Numbered from the stretch's first letter, positions 11,389 to 22,557 are shown. The stretch is DNA of 64,000 nucleotides from Lepus europaeus (GCF_033115175.1 NC_084831.1:43866002-43930001); one strand, 5' to 3'. A program made the numbers and translations. Notes: generated by a model not told the origin, from the sequence alone.

Positions 11389-11835
11389 GGTCATGTTTTG
11401 ATCTGGGTGACATGCACAGGAATGTGTCATCTTTAAGAAACGGTACTGAGTTGTATATTGGTCATTTATACACTGCTGTATGCATGGTATTCTTCAGTGA
11501 AAAATCAAAAAATTTACTCAGGTGTCCTTCAGAAGAGGCAACCTGAGAAAATCATAGATATCAGACATCTTGTACTGCTAGCACACTTTATTATCCTCCA
11601 CCCATCACTTCATCTCATCCACCACAGAGATGCCCTAAGAAGAGTGGCGAATGGACTGGAAGGCTGCTCAGACTTGGTTTACTGAAGGCTTTGGCTTCTC
11701 AAAGTGCTCACGACAGGGTCTTGATGGCATAGATACTGGAAATCTGGAATATACACGTCCATTGTCTAGGAGGACTTAAGTCTGGAAAAACAGCCCATCA
11801 GAGGCTGAGTATAACCCTTGTAACCTTTTACAGAG
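11389..11835 (+). repeat. Copy A (right part) of an intron duplication, with L1 3' end
   Basis: About 11389-11520 resembles an L1 3' end (TTGATCTGGGTGA, then a GTATGCATGGTATTCTTCAGTG-like stretch) and continues into unique sequence to about 11835. The whole is homologous to about 19120-19565 at roughly 75-80% identity by eye, in the same orientation. Confidence 0.75.
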
Positions 11836-11924
11836 GTGACAAGTACAGAAAGTTAGGTATAAACCAAAGTAGTTTGTCAATCTGCATCTGATTGTTTTTA
11901 TAAACAACAAAAAAATTATTTACT

Positions 11925-12267
11925 GGGACCATCTTAGTGCTGCAGCAGGTTAAGCTGCCACATGCAGGTTAAGCCACTGCTTGTGAGGCCAGCATCCCAT
12001 ATTGGGGTGTCAGTTTGAGTCTCAGTTGCTCTACTTCTGGTCCAGCTCAGTTGCTGCACCTGAGAAAGCAGTGGAAGACGGTCCCCCAAGAATGTGGATC
12101 ACAAGCACTGTGAGAGGCCCAGATGGAATTACAGGCTCCTGGCCTTAGCTTGGACCAGCTCCACCCATTGCAACCTTTTAAGGAGTGAACCAGGGGATGG
12201 AACACCCTGCCTCTGGCTTTCTTCTCTTCCTCACAGTCACTCTGCCTCTCAAATAAATAAATCTTTT
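11925..12267 (+). mobile_element. CSINE, older, plus strand
   Basis: The copy is diverged, with a short internal repetition of the head (GGTTAAGCTGCC then GGTTAAGCCACT). The tail is AAATAAATAAATCTTTT. The flanks share AATTATTTA. Confidence 0.8.
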
Positions 12268-12274
12268 AAAACAA

Positions 12275-12540
12275 TTATTTATTTGCTTGACAGGCAGAGA
12301 ACTCTCATCTGGTTCAATCTCTAAATGCCTACAACAGCTATACCTAGGCTACACTGAAGTCAGGAGATGAGACCTCAATCTGAGTCTCCAATGTGGATAG
12401 CTGCAAACCAACTACCTGAGCCATCACCTGTGGCCTCCCAGGGTCTACATTAGCAGGAAGTTTGAATCAGGAGGCAGAGGCAGTTCTAGAACCCAGGTAC
12501 TTCAATGTGGAATGTGGGCATTGCACCTGCTAAATTCCAT
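12275..12540 (-). mobile_element. Diverged SINE-like repeat, minus strand
   Basis: It belongs to the same diverged subfamily as 4300-4615. It lies tail to tail with the plus-strand SINE at 11925-12267. Confidence 0.5.
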
Positions 12541-12740
12541 GATCATTTCTTACATAGTACATCTAGTCATGGTTTAATCAAAGTAGACTTAGTTGCACAC
12601 ATCAAAGCAGACTACCCTCAGAGCCTATCGATGTATAGAAAGAGGCAAGTACTGGGCTGTTAACTGGTCAATGAAATACCCTGAGACATGAGGATCCTTT
12701 TCCCATCCTGTCTATAATTTTCTTTCAGTTTAAGTGGGAT

Positions 12741-13033
12741 TTTTTTTTAAGATTTATTTATTTGAAAGAGTTACACACACACACACACACACAGAGAATC
12801 TTCTATCTGCTGGTTCACTCCCCAGATGGCCGGAACGACCTGGGCTGTGCTGGGTGAAGCCAGGAGCCTCTTCCGGGTCTCTCATGTGGATGCAGGGACC
12901 CAAGGAGTTGGATCATCCTCTGTTGCTTTCCCAAGAGCGTTAGCAGGGAGCTGGATTGGAAATGGAGCAGCTGGGACTTGAACTGGTTCCCATATGGGAT
13001 GCCAGCACTGTAGGCTGTGGCTTAACCCACTTC
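12741..13033 (-). mobile_element. CSINE, older, minus strand
   Basis: It has a T-rich start, an (AC)n expansion at about 12774-12793 inside the tail-proximal region, and a head ending near GCTTAACCCAC. Confidence 0.8.
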
Positions 13034-13134
13034 CATCTGGGGGTAAGAGGTTGCTATACTCATGCTGACAGGGTAGAAGGTTGTGTGGCTTCTTCACACA
13101 GAAAGCCTGGCTGACATTAGGCCTCTGCAGCTTT

Positions 13135-13425
13135 AAAAAAAAAAAAAAATTTATTCATTTATTTGAAAGGGAGAGTTACAGAGAGGCAGAAAGAGAGAGA
13201 GGAGAGAGAGGTCTTCCATCCGTTGGTTCATTCCCCATATGCCCACAACGGCCAGATGGGACCAATCCAAAGCCAAGAGCTTCCTCTGGGTCTCCCATAT
13301 GGGTGCAAGGACCAAGCACTTGGGCCATCTTCTACTGCTTTCTTAGGCCATTGCAGAGAGTGGGATTGGAAGTGGAGCAGCTGGGACTTGAACAGGCACT
13401 GACAGGCACCACAGGACAGGCCCAA
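13135..13425 (-). mobile_element. CSINE, older, minus strand, truncated head
   Basis: It is flanked by GGCCTCTGCAGCTTT (13120-13134) and GGCCTCTGTAGCTTT (13426-13440), a TSD with one mismatch. The tRNA-like head is lost. Confidence 0.88.
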
Positions 13426-13590
13426 GGCCTCTGTAGCTTTTATGCATGGCAAAATCACCATGTAGACTGTCTATAGGTTCAAATGTTCATGGCCTGTGAC
13501 TCAGCAATGTCAACAGAAATACATAGCACCCAAAGAAACAAAACTAAAAGTCACAAGGGCCTGGTGAGTGCCCTTAAGACTGCACAAGGA

Positions 13591-13893
13591 GGCCAGCGCT
13601 GTGGCGCAAAGGGTTAACACCCTTGTTGAGGGGCCGGCATCCCATATGGGCACTGGTTCTAGTCCCGGCTGCTCCTCTTCCGATCCAGCTCTCTGCTATG
13701 GCCTGGGAAAGCAGTAGAAGATGGCCCAAGTCCTCGGGCCCCTGCACCTGTGTGGGAGCCCCAGAAGCAGCTCCTGGCTCCTGGCTTCAGATCAGAAGAC
13801 CTCTCTCTCTCTCTCTCTCTCTCTACCTCTCCTCTCTCTGTGTAACTCTTTCAAATAAATAAATAAATAAATCAAAAAAAAAAAAAAAAAAAA
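13591..13893 (+). mobile_element. CSINE, older, plus strand
   Basis: It is flanked by a perfect 14-base TSD, AAGACTGCACAAGG, at 13576-13589 and 13894-13907. The tail is (AAAT)n followed by a long A run. Confidence 0.93.
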
Positions 13894-14280
13894 AAGACTG
13901 CACAAGGCCCTCTAACCATGAGAACCAGGCCCAACCCACATTAGCATCAACTTGGGGAGCCAAGGGACCATCACCACCCTTTCTTCACTAACTTTGGGTC
14001 GACAGGGAGGAATAAGGCCCAAACTCTGTTCTGTTTCAGTCTGCATCACCCCCCAGCCTTAGATGGGCCTCACATACATCCACAGGTTCACATTGACCCC
14101 AGCAGATATGAGACTCAGTTGCAACCCAGCTTAGTGTCAGCCTGGGGAGCTGAGGGACTGCCTCCAAAACTCCACTCCCAACCCTGGACAAGACTCCAGC
14201 CCCTGAGAAGTAGGGTACCAACATGAGCACAAGACTTCATTTTGGAACTTAGACCCAGGCTGGAAAACCCAACACTTCAG

Positions 14281-14945
14281 GGTTGATGTTGTGGTGCAGG
14301 GGGTTAAGCCGCTGGCTACAAAGCCAGCATCCCATATTGGAGCACGGGTTTGAGCCCTGGCAAGTCCTGGCTGCTCAATTTCTTTCTTTTTTTTTTTAAT
14401 TTATTTATTTGAAAGTCAGAGTTACACAGAGAGAGAAGGAGAGGCAGAGAAAGAGAGAGGTCTTCCACCTGCTGGTTCACTCCTCAATTGGCCACAATCG
14501 CTGGAACTAGGTCGATCTGAAGCCAGGAACCAGAAACTTCCTCTGGGTCTCCCACACGGGTGCAGGGGCCCAAGGACTTGGGCCATCCTCCACTGCTTTC
14601 CCAGGCCATAGCAGAGAGCTGGATTGGAAGTGGAGCAGCCAGAACTTGAACCGGCACCCATATGGGATGCCAGCACTGCAGGCAGTGGCTTTACCCACTA
14701 TGCCACAGCGCTGGCCCCCGCTCAACTTCTGATCCAGCTCCACGTAATGCACGTGGGAAACCAGCAGAAGGTGGCCAAAATGCCTGGACCCCTAACCCAT
14801 GTGGGAGACTCAGATGGAATTCCAGGCTTCTGGCTTCAGCCTGGCCAAGTCCCAGCTACTGTGGCCACTTGACGAGCAAAACAGCTATAAAGATTTCTTT
14901 CTCTCTCTGTTTCTTCCTATATTGCAAATAAATAATAAATCTTGA
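14281..14945 (+). mobile_element. CSINE, older, plus strand, split by a nested SINE
   Basis: Its 5' part (14281-14380) and 3' part (14719-14945) are separated by a minus-strand SINE at 14384-14718. Confidence 0.8.
14384..14718 (-). mobile_element. CSINE, minus strand, nested
   Basis: It is inserted in the plus-strand SINE at 14281-14945. A diverged TSD, GCTCAATTTCT / GCTCAACTTCT, brackets it. Confidence 0.85.
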
Positions 14946-15571
14946 AAGCAAGCAAGCCAGCCTTTCTTCCCCTTGAACACACACACACACACACACACTC
15001 ACCCTCTCACCCCTAACAGTGGGCATACCCTTATGGTCCCTATTCCCACGCTGGAGCCTCTAGACCTGCCCCATTGACAGCTCAGCCCTGTGGCCCCAGT
15101 CAAGCATCACCTGTGGCTGTTTGCAGTGGCTTGAGGCCACAAGTCCAACTAAGCACCTGACAGCCCAAAGTCATGTGGGCCATTTCATTGCTGGGTTTAG
15201 TGGGCTGTGGGCTCCAAGTAGATTTAGAATTGTGGCATTGGTTGCCACAAGATGGCTTCCCCATTCTTGCTCGAATCCCAGGCAGCACAGGACAGAAAGA
15301 ATTGCCTGCTCAGAGGAAGAGAAGATAGGAGAGTGCCAAGACACAACATAGAAACCTGGAGCTAATACTGTAGGGACCCACACGCCCAAGCCAGAGTTCA
15401 GGCTGGAACTACAGCAATCCTGGAGCTAGTGTTACCACATGGATCTGAACAACCCCCGCTGGGACCCCGGGGCTGGTGCTCCCACAACTCCAATCACCTG
15501 TACTGAGTGAGGGCTGGCAACCCTGAAACTCAGGCTGTGTCCTGCAGGTCATCCTTAAGATCAGCCACTCT
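14946..15571. other. Unique intronic stretch with a (CA)n tract
   Basis: A (CA)n microsatellite lies at about 14979-14998. The rest of the stretch has no repeat or gene that I can recognise. A 30-base fragment of a SINE head is visible at 15572-15602. Confidence 0.6.
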
Positions 15572-15936
15572 GGGGCCTGCACTGTGGCGTAGTAGGCTGC
15601 AGGTGTCACAGCGATCTCATTTCAAGAGATACTACAGAAGTGAATCCATACATCTACAGCCAACTGATTCTCAGTAAAGGAGCCAAAAATATACACTAGA
15701 CAAAGAGCAGCCTCTTAAAAATGGTGCTGGGAAAACTGGCTATCTATATGAAAAAAATTGAAACTTTATCCCTTCTTCTCACACTATTCAAAAATCAACT
15801 CAAAATGGACCAAAGTCCTAAAAGTAAGACCTGAAACTATGAAATTACCAGATGAAAACATATGGAAACACTTCAAGGCATAGGTAATACTTTTTTGTCT
15901 AATACCCCAAAAACACAGGTAACAAAAGCAAAAACA

Positions 15937-16258
15937 GGGGCCAATACTGTAGCTCACTTGGTTAATCCTCTGCCTCCGGCGCCGGCATCCCATATGGGCG
16001 CCAGGTTCTAGTCCTGGTTGCTCCTTTCAGTCCAGCTCTCTGCTGTGGCCCGGGAGGGCAGTGGAGGATGGCCCAAGTGCTTGGGCCCTGCACCCACATG
16101 GAAGACCAGAAAGAAGCACCTGGCTCCTGGCTTCGGATTGGTGCAGCGCCGGCTGTGGCAGCCATTTGGGGAGTGAACCAACGGAAGGAAGACCTTTCTG
16201 TCTCTCTTTCTATAACTACCTGACAAATAAAAAAAAAAAAAAAATTAAAAATTAAAAA
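15937..16258 (+). mobile_element. CSINE, plus strand, in L1
   Basis: It lies in the L1 with flanks AAAAGCAAAAACAG and AAAAGCAAAACCAG, an approximate TSD. The internal sequence is intermediate between young and older types. Confidence 0.88.
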
Positions 16259-16526
16259 AAAGCAAAACCAGACACATGGGGTTGTAACAAAGAAGCTCTG
16301 CACAGCAAAGAAAACATCAACTGAGCGAAGACAAGTGACAGAATCAGGGAAAATATTTGCAAACTATCTCATGAAAGATTAATATCTACAATACATAAGG
16401 AATTAAAAAACTCAACAATAAAGAACCAATCTAGTCAAAAGAAATACAAATGTCTAACAAACACACACACACAAATGCTCAGGAATCACTAGCCATCAGG
16501 GAAATGTGGATCAAAACCATAATGAG

Positions 16527-16852
16527 GGGCCAGCGCCGTGGCTCACTTGGTTAATCCTCTGCCTGCGGCGCCAGCATCCCATATGGGTGTCGGGTTCTAG
16601 TCCCGGTTTCTCCTCTTCCAGTTCAGCTCTCTGCTGTGGCCTGGGAGGGGGGCAGTGGAGGATGGCCCAAGTGCTTGGGCCCCTGCACCGCATGGGAGAC
16701 CAGGAGGAGGCACCTGGCTCCTGGCTTCGGATCAGCATAGTTCCAGCCGTGGCGGCCATTTGGGGGGTGAACCATCAGATGGAAGACCCCTTTCTCTCTG
16801 TCTCTCTCTCTCACTGTCTAACTCTATGTGACAAATTAAAAAAAAAAAAGCA
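16527..16852 (+). mobile_element. CSINE, plus strand, in L1
   Basis: The TSD AAAACCATAATGAG is at 16513-16526 and 16853-16866. Confidence 0.92.
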
Positions 16853-16924
16853 AAAACCATAATGAGACATCATCCAATGCCACTTAGAACGGCTATTATC
16901 AAAGACAAAAATAAATACTTGCAA

Positions 16925-17231
16925 GGCCAGTGTTGTGCTGCAGTGGGTTAAGCCACCACCTGCAACACCAGCATCACTTCTGCCCAGCTCCCTGATAAGG
17001 TGCCTGGGAAGGGCCCTGGAGGGTGAACCAACGGCAAAAGGAAGACCTTTCTCTCTGTCTCTCTCTCACTGTGCACTCTGCCTGTCAAAAAAAAAAAAAA
17101 AGAAAAGAAAAGAAAGAAATTCCTGGATCTTGGCTTCAGCCTGACCCAGCCCTGACTACTGTGGTCAAGATCTCTTTCTCTATTTCTCCCTCTCTCTCTG
17201 TAACTCTGCCTTTCAAATATGAAACTCTTCA
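16925..17231 (+). mobile_element. Chimeric SINE: older copy with a young 3' fragment inside
   Basis: The TSD AAATAAATACTTGCAA flanks the whole (ending at 16924 and at 17247). Between about 17011 and 17103 the middle of the older element is replaced by the 3' end of a young CSINE, including its A tail. The older sequence then resumes at TTCCTGGATCTTGGCTTCAG. Confidence 0.8.
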
Positions 17232-17326
17232 AAATAAATACTTGCAACAATGTGGTGAAAAAGAAATCCTTATATATACAGCCATTATGAACAGCAGTAT
17301 GGAGGTTCCTCAAAAAACTAAAAATA

Positions 17327-17641
17327 GGGCAGTCATTGTGGCACAGCTGGTTAAGTTACTGCTTAAGATGCTTGCATCCCATCTTGGATTGCCTGGGATC
17401 AAATCCTGCCCCCACTTCCAAACCACTTTCCTGCCAATGTGCCTGGAAGGCAGCAGATGATAGCCCACGTGCTTGGGTTCCCACCCCCCAGCTGGAAGGT
17501 CTGGGTGGAGTTCCTGGCTCCTGGTTTCCACCTGGCCCAGTCAAAGCTGTCGCAGGCATTTGGGAAGTGAACCAAGGGAGAGATGACAGATCCTTTCTAT
17601 GTTACTCTGCCTTTCGAATAAACAAATAAATCTTTTAAAAA
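17327..17641 (+). mobile_element. CSINE, older, plus strand, in L1
   Basis: It begins at GGGCAGTCATTGTGGCAC and ends at AAATAAATCTTTT. The L1 sequence repeats at the far side of the SINE pair as AACTAAAAATAG (before 17327) and AACTACAAATAG (about 18023-18034). Confidence 0.85.
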
Positions 17642-17663
17642 AGAAAGTAAAAGTAAAGAAACA

Positions 17664-18001
17664 GGCCGGCGCCGCGGCTCACTAGGCTAATCCTCCGCCT
17701 TGCGGCGCCGGCACACCGGGTTCTAGTCCCGGTCGGGGCACCGATCCTGTCCCGGTTGCCCCTCTTCCAGGCCAGCTCTCTGCTATGGCCAGGGAGTGCA
17801 GTGGAGGATGGCCCAAGTGCTTGGGTCCTGCACCCCATGGGAGACCAGGAGAAGCACCTGGCTCCTGCCATCGGATCAGCGCGGTGCGCTGGCCGCAGCG
17901 CGCCTACTGCGGCGGCCATTGGAGGGTGAACCAACGGCAAAAGGAAGACCTTTCTCTCTGTCTCTCTCTCACTGTCCACTCTGCCTGTCAAAAAAAAAAA
18001 A
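17664..18001 (+). mobile_element. CSINE, young, plus strand
   Basis: This full-length, CpG-rich copy is inserted in the A-rich tail of the older SINE at 17327-17641. Confidence 0.92.
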
Positions 18002-18639
18002 GAAAGAAAAGAAATGAAACAAAACTACAAATAGTTCCCCTTATTGACCCAGCTATCCCACTTCTGGATATACACTCAAAAGAAATGAAGTTAGCCAATC
18101 AAAGATGTATCTGCACTCTCATGTTCATTGCAACACTATTCACAATAGCCAAGATATGGAATCAACCAAGATGTCCATCACTAGAGGAATGAGTAAAGAA
18201 AATGTTTCATATATATCACAAATACCACACACACACACACACACCCTGGAATATTTGGGCATTACAAAAGAATATATTCTAGCATTTGAAGCACAATGGA
18301 CAGAACTGGAAGTCATTTGGTTAAATGCAATAAGCCACACACAAAAAGACAAGCATTGTACTTCCTATGTGGAATTTTTTAAAAAGTTGATCTGAACCTG
18401 GAATAGTGATTCCTAGGCAGTGTGAAGGGTGAGAGTGGAGGAACAGAGGCAGGTTGGATAGTGACAATTACAGTTCACAATAATGTAGTATATACTTTAC
18501 TATGAACTACATGGGAAGACCGTGTAGGCTCCAAACATAAAGGAAATGGAAATAGCTGCCAGACTTGATCAGCATACCTTGCATACATGTGTTACAATAC
18601 TGCACTGAACCCCATAAGAAAAAAAAAAACCCACAGAAC

Positions 18640-19565
18640 TTTCATGTCCCCTCCAGGCTGACCACACTCCTGGAACATCCACATATTCAGCCACCCAGAA
18701 ACTCTTCCAACCCTGTCCTTTTGGGGTTTTTACAGAGGCTTCATTACATGAGTACAACTGATATTAACCACTGACTCCTTTCCAAAACCCTTTAGAGGTT
18801 GGGGCTGCAAGTCTCCACTCCCAAACTGTATCTCCCCACTGCTTTCTGGTGATCAGTCCTCATTCTGAAGTTACCTAGTGGTTACCTGTCAGCAACCAAC
18901 ACTTTAGCATACAAAAAGGCACACAGTTGAAAATCACAGGGATTTTAGGAATTGTATGTCAGGAAGCAGAAACGAAGACCTAGCTTTATTTTATAATATC
19001 ACAAATACATACTACATCAATTCCATTTATATAAGCTTCAAAGTAGGTTATAGAAGCCAGAGAAGGGGACGTGGCAGGTGGAGGGGTGTGGTGTGGACAG
19101 CACTTCTGGGATGCTGGGTCACATTTCTTGATCTGGGTGCTGGTTACATGAGGACCTATTTTTTAAGAAAAGTCACTGAGTTGAAGACTTGTCACTTGTG
19201 CACTTTGCTTTATGTTTGGTATTTTTCAATGAAAAGCCAATGAATCAGGGGTCCTTCTGATGAGGCAACATGAGGAAATCATTGATATCAGACCTCTGTA
19301 CTACTACCAAATTATCTTAGCCTCCATTCAGCATTTCATCTCACCCACCATCAGCACAGAGATTCCCCCAAGAGTGTGAATAAACTGGAAGTGAAGTCTG
19401 ACTTGTCCCAGAGAGGCCTTAAGCTTCTAGGCGATATATACTATGGGGTCTTGATGTCACAGATATTGGAAATCAGGAATATGCACACCAACGTGTCTAA
19501 GAGCCACACCCGAGAAAAACAGTTAAGGGAGCTGCAGTAAAAGTAACAAATATTGGAGCCAGTAT
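18640..19565 (+). repeat. Copy B of the intron duplication (LTR piece, L1 3' end, unique tail)
   Basis: An ancient LTR fragment (about 18640-18995) is followed by an L1 3' end (about 19000-19235) and then sequence matching 11500-11835. The same order and junctions occur in copy A (8795-9440 plus 11389-11835) once the later insertions there are ignored. Confidence 0.7.
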
Positions 19566-19618
19566 GACAGAATATGGCGCTAACTCTTCATAGATTTCTC
19601 ATTCAATTTTTACAACAG

Positions 19619-19951
19619 GACCAGCCAGCATTGTGGGGCAGAAGGTGAAGTGAAGCCTCCACCTGAGAAGCTGGCATCCCATACGGACACCAGTTCCAGT
19701 CCCAGCTGTTCCGATTCCAATCTGCTCCCTGCTAATGTGCCTGGGAGAGCAGTGGAGGATGGCCCAATTGCTTGGCCCCTACCACCAACATGGAAGATCT
19801 GGATAGTGTTCCAGGTTCCTGGCTTCAGCCTATGCCCAGCCCAGGACATTGTGGCCATTTAGGGAGTGAATCAGCAGATGGAAGATCTCTTTTTCTCTGT
19901 CTCTCCCTCTCTAACTCTGCCTTTCAAACAAATAAATATATCTTAAAAACA
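19619..19951 (+). mobile_element. CSINE, older, plus strand
   Basis: It has an intact older-type body and an AAATAAATATATCTT tail. It is immediately followed by a young copy. Confidence 0.85.
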
Positions 19952-19960
19952 ATAGGTCCT

Positions 19961-20296
19961 TGGCCGGCGCCGCGGCTCAACAGGCTAATCCTCCGCCTTG
20001 TGGCGCAGGCACACCGGGTTCTAGTCCCGGTCGGAGCACCGGATTCTGTCCCGGTTGCCCCTCTTCCAGGCCAGCTCTCTGCTGTGGCCAGGGAGTGCAG
20101 TGGAGGATGGCCCAAGTGCTTGGGCCCTGCACCCCATGGGAGACCAGGAGAAGAACCTGGCTCCTGCCATCGGATCGGATCAGCGCAGTGCGCTGGCCGC
20201 GGCAGCCATTGGAGGGTGAACCAATGGCAAAGGAAGACCTTTCTCTCTGTCTCTCTCTCTCTCACTGTCCACTCTGCCTGTCAAAAAAAAAAAAAA
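19961..20296 (+). mobile_element. CSINE, young, plus strand
   Basis: The TSD AATAGGTCCT is at 19951-19960 and 20297-20306. The copy carries a GATCGGATCG micro-duplication near 20171. Confidence 0.92.
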
Positions 20297-20502
20297 AATA
20301 GGTCCTCAATAAGAAGTATTTACTAGTTGAAACAGAGATGTTATTACCAATTAAAGGTGCTACCCTGTCCAGTGTTATACAGAATTGCAGAGCCTTGACT
20401 CTAAGCCTGAAGAGTCAGACCCCAAAGACTGTGCTGAACTACTTCATCTTACAACCCTTCATTTCCTTACCCATAAAAGGAAGATAAAGTAATTCTTCTT
20501 TC

Positions 20503-20835
20503 GGGGCTGGCGCCATGGCGCAGGTTAATCCTCTGCCTGCAGAGCCAGCTTCTCACATGGGCGCCAGATTCTGTCCCGGTTGCTCCTCTTCCAGGCCAGC
20601 TCTCTGCTGTGGCCCGGGAAGGCAGTGGAGGATGGCCCAAGTCCTTGGGTCCCTGCACTCGCATGGGAGACCAGGAAGAAGCACCTGGCTCCTGGCTTCA
20701 GATAGGTGCAGCTCCGGCTGTTGCGGCCATTTGGGGAGTGAACCAATAGAAGGAAGACCTCTGTTTCTGTCTCTCCCTCTCACTGTCTGTAACTCTACCT
20801 CTCAAATAAATAAATAAAATCTTAAAAAAAAAAAA
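20503..20835 (+). mobile_element. CSINE, intermediate type, plus strand
   Basis: It is flanked by AATTCTTCTTT and AATTCTCCTTT. The tail is of the AAATAAATAAAT type. Confidence 0.88.
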
Positions 20836-20844
20836 AATTCTCCT

Positions 20845-20935
20845 TTTATTGCACCAGTATTAACTAAGCACCTGTTGTGTGCCAGGCACTGTTGTAAGAT
20901 GATTAGAGATTGAGAAAACACAAAATGGTAAATCC
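20845..20935 (+). mobile_element. L2 fragment
   Basis: It contains TAACTAAGCACCTGTTGTGTGCCAGGCACTG split over two lines at about 20860-20890, a diagnostic L2 3' motif. Confidence 0.6.
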
Positions 20936-21110
20936 ACACTTCACCACTCCCTTACATTTATTTATAAGAGGCATTGTTTTTACTGATTTTTAAAATTTAA
21001 CTTGATGTTATAGAATCAGACAACTCATGCAAAATTCTGCATACTACTTCAGGGTATTCAAAATCCTTCTAACGTCCACGTATTAGACTTCACAATTAAA
21101 AACTGTTGAT

Positions 21111-21430
21111 GGGCTGGCATTGTGGCACAGCAGGTAAAGCCACTCCCTGCAGATGCCTGAATCCCATTTGGGCCCTGGTATGGCTGGTTCACATACCAGC
21201 TGCTCCTGTTCCAATCCAGCTCCCTGCTAATGACCTGGGAAAGGCATGGGGAGATGGCCCAAATTCTTTGGCCCCAGCCATCCAAGTGGGAGTCCAGCAA
21301 GAAGCTCCTGGCCTTGGCCAGGCCCAGCCCTGGCTGTTACCACCATCTGGTGAACAAGCAGATGGAAGGTCTCTGTCTCTTCCCCTCTCTGTAACTCTGA
21401 CTCTATAAATAAATATATACGTAAATCTTT
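21111..21430 (+). mobile_element. CSINE, older, plus strand
   Basis: It ends tail to tail with the minus-strand copy that follows, and the two tails are directly adjacent. Confidence 0.85.
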
Positions 21431-21435
21431 TTTTA

Positions 21436-21770
21436 AAAAAAAGATTAATATTTTATTTATTTGGAAGGGAAAGTTACAGAGAGAGGAGAGACAGAGCACG
21501 AAAGAGATCTTCCATCTGCTGGTTCATTTTCCAAATGGCTGCAACAGCGGGGCTGGGCCAGGCCAAAGCCAGGAGCCAGGTGCTTCTCCTGGTCTCCCAT
21601 GCCGGTGCAGGGCCAAAGCACTTGGGCCATCCTCCACTGCTTTCTTTCCCAGGCGCATTAGCAGGGAGCTGGATGGGAAGTGGAGTGCAACTGAGTCTCC
21701 AACTGGCGCACCCATGTGGGATAACTACATCACAGGTGGAGGCTTAACCTCTACACCACAAAGTCGGCCC
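21436..21770 (-). mobile_element. CSINE, older, minus strand
   Basis: It is the partner of 21111-21430 in an inverted pair. It runs from GATTAATATTTTATTTATTTGG to the AAAGTCGGCCCC head. 21771-22380 beyond it is unique and becomes CpG-rich toward the promoter. Confidence 0.85.
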
Positions 21771-22557
21771 CATAATAAACCTTAAAAAACAAAAAACCAA
21801 TGAGACACGGTAACTTATTATCTCACACCGGAAACCGTTGACATTCACAACCCATCTAATATGCCAGGGAAGGGGACATCGTTAATCATATTGATTGACA
21901 ACTCAAAGCAGACCTAATCATCGTAGTTTCACAAACACACAGGATAAGAATCTCGCATCTTTTCCCACTCAGTCCAGTGCTTTTTCCAGCTGTCACGACA
22001 GAAGGTCCCCCTACTGCGGGTTGGACTAGAAGTGTCACTGAGTTTCCCTCCTGGAAAGAAGATGCGTGGGAACCCGGCAGTTCAGGGCAGCTCATCTCCA
22101 GGAAGACGACCTGGGTAACGAGCCCTGGCCGCTAGGTCACAAACGACCCCGAGCTCCCTCTCTGGCCCCAACTACTCAATCCGTAAAATGGAGCGACAGC
22201 ATCTGCTCCGCCGCTCTGCAGTGTTTCGCACACTACAGCTCCAAGACGGAAACAACGTGAGCCCTGGACAAAGGCAACGCAGATGGAAGGAACGACTAAA
22301 ATCCTCAGTGAAGAGATGAAGGGCGCTGAAGGCAGGAACGCACGCGCCTCTCTACTGTTGGCGTCTGGTTCCCCAGGGCGAACTGTGCGTCCTTGGCGGA
22401 GCGGGAAGCCTTCTAGGAACCCGACGTGAAAGAGGAACTCTCCTGGCGGGAGTGTGAACAGTGGCTGTCTGCTGCCGGGTGAACTAAGGATAAACGAGTC
22501 TACGGAGGCGGTTTTAGAGGCTCAGGTCGCCCTCCAGCCCGCGCGATGCACACTCAC

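Larger units (their letters stand above)
15607..18620 (+). mobile_element. L1 3' end (ORF2 tail and 3' UTR), broken up by SINEs
   Basis: Blocks at 15607-15936, 16260-16526, 16853-16924, 17232-17326 and 18023-18620 join into a sense-strand L1 ORF2 C-terminal region and 3' UTR. Landmarks are 'GGTGCTGGGAAAACTGGCTA' near 15723, 'CATGAAAGATTAATATCTAC' near 16370 and 'CCCAGCTATCCCACTTCTGG' near 18048. The frame is destroyed by stops, indels and insertions. A (CA)n tract sits at about 18225-18244. Confidence 0.85.
1320..22557 (-). other. ORC1: ORC1 intron 1 (5' UTR intron)
   Basis: This 21.2 kb intron separates the non-coding first exon (donor CCCG|GTGAGT at 22558) from the exon carrying the start codon (acceptor at 1320). 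It holds most of the SINE, LTR and L1 insertions of the left third of the window. 1320-2400 and 7290-7600 are unique-looking sequence in which I see nothing further. An extra alternative 5' UTR exon inside it cannot be excluded from sequence alone. Confidence 0.75.

Noticed and set aside
19772-20326. 184-codon open frame on the plus strand
   Set aside because: It runs through two adjacent SINEs, and the same peptide phrases recur in every young CSINE in the window. It is a repeat shadow, not a gene.
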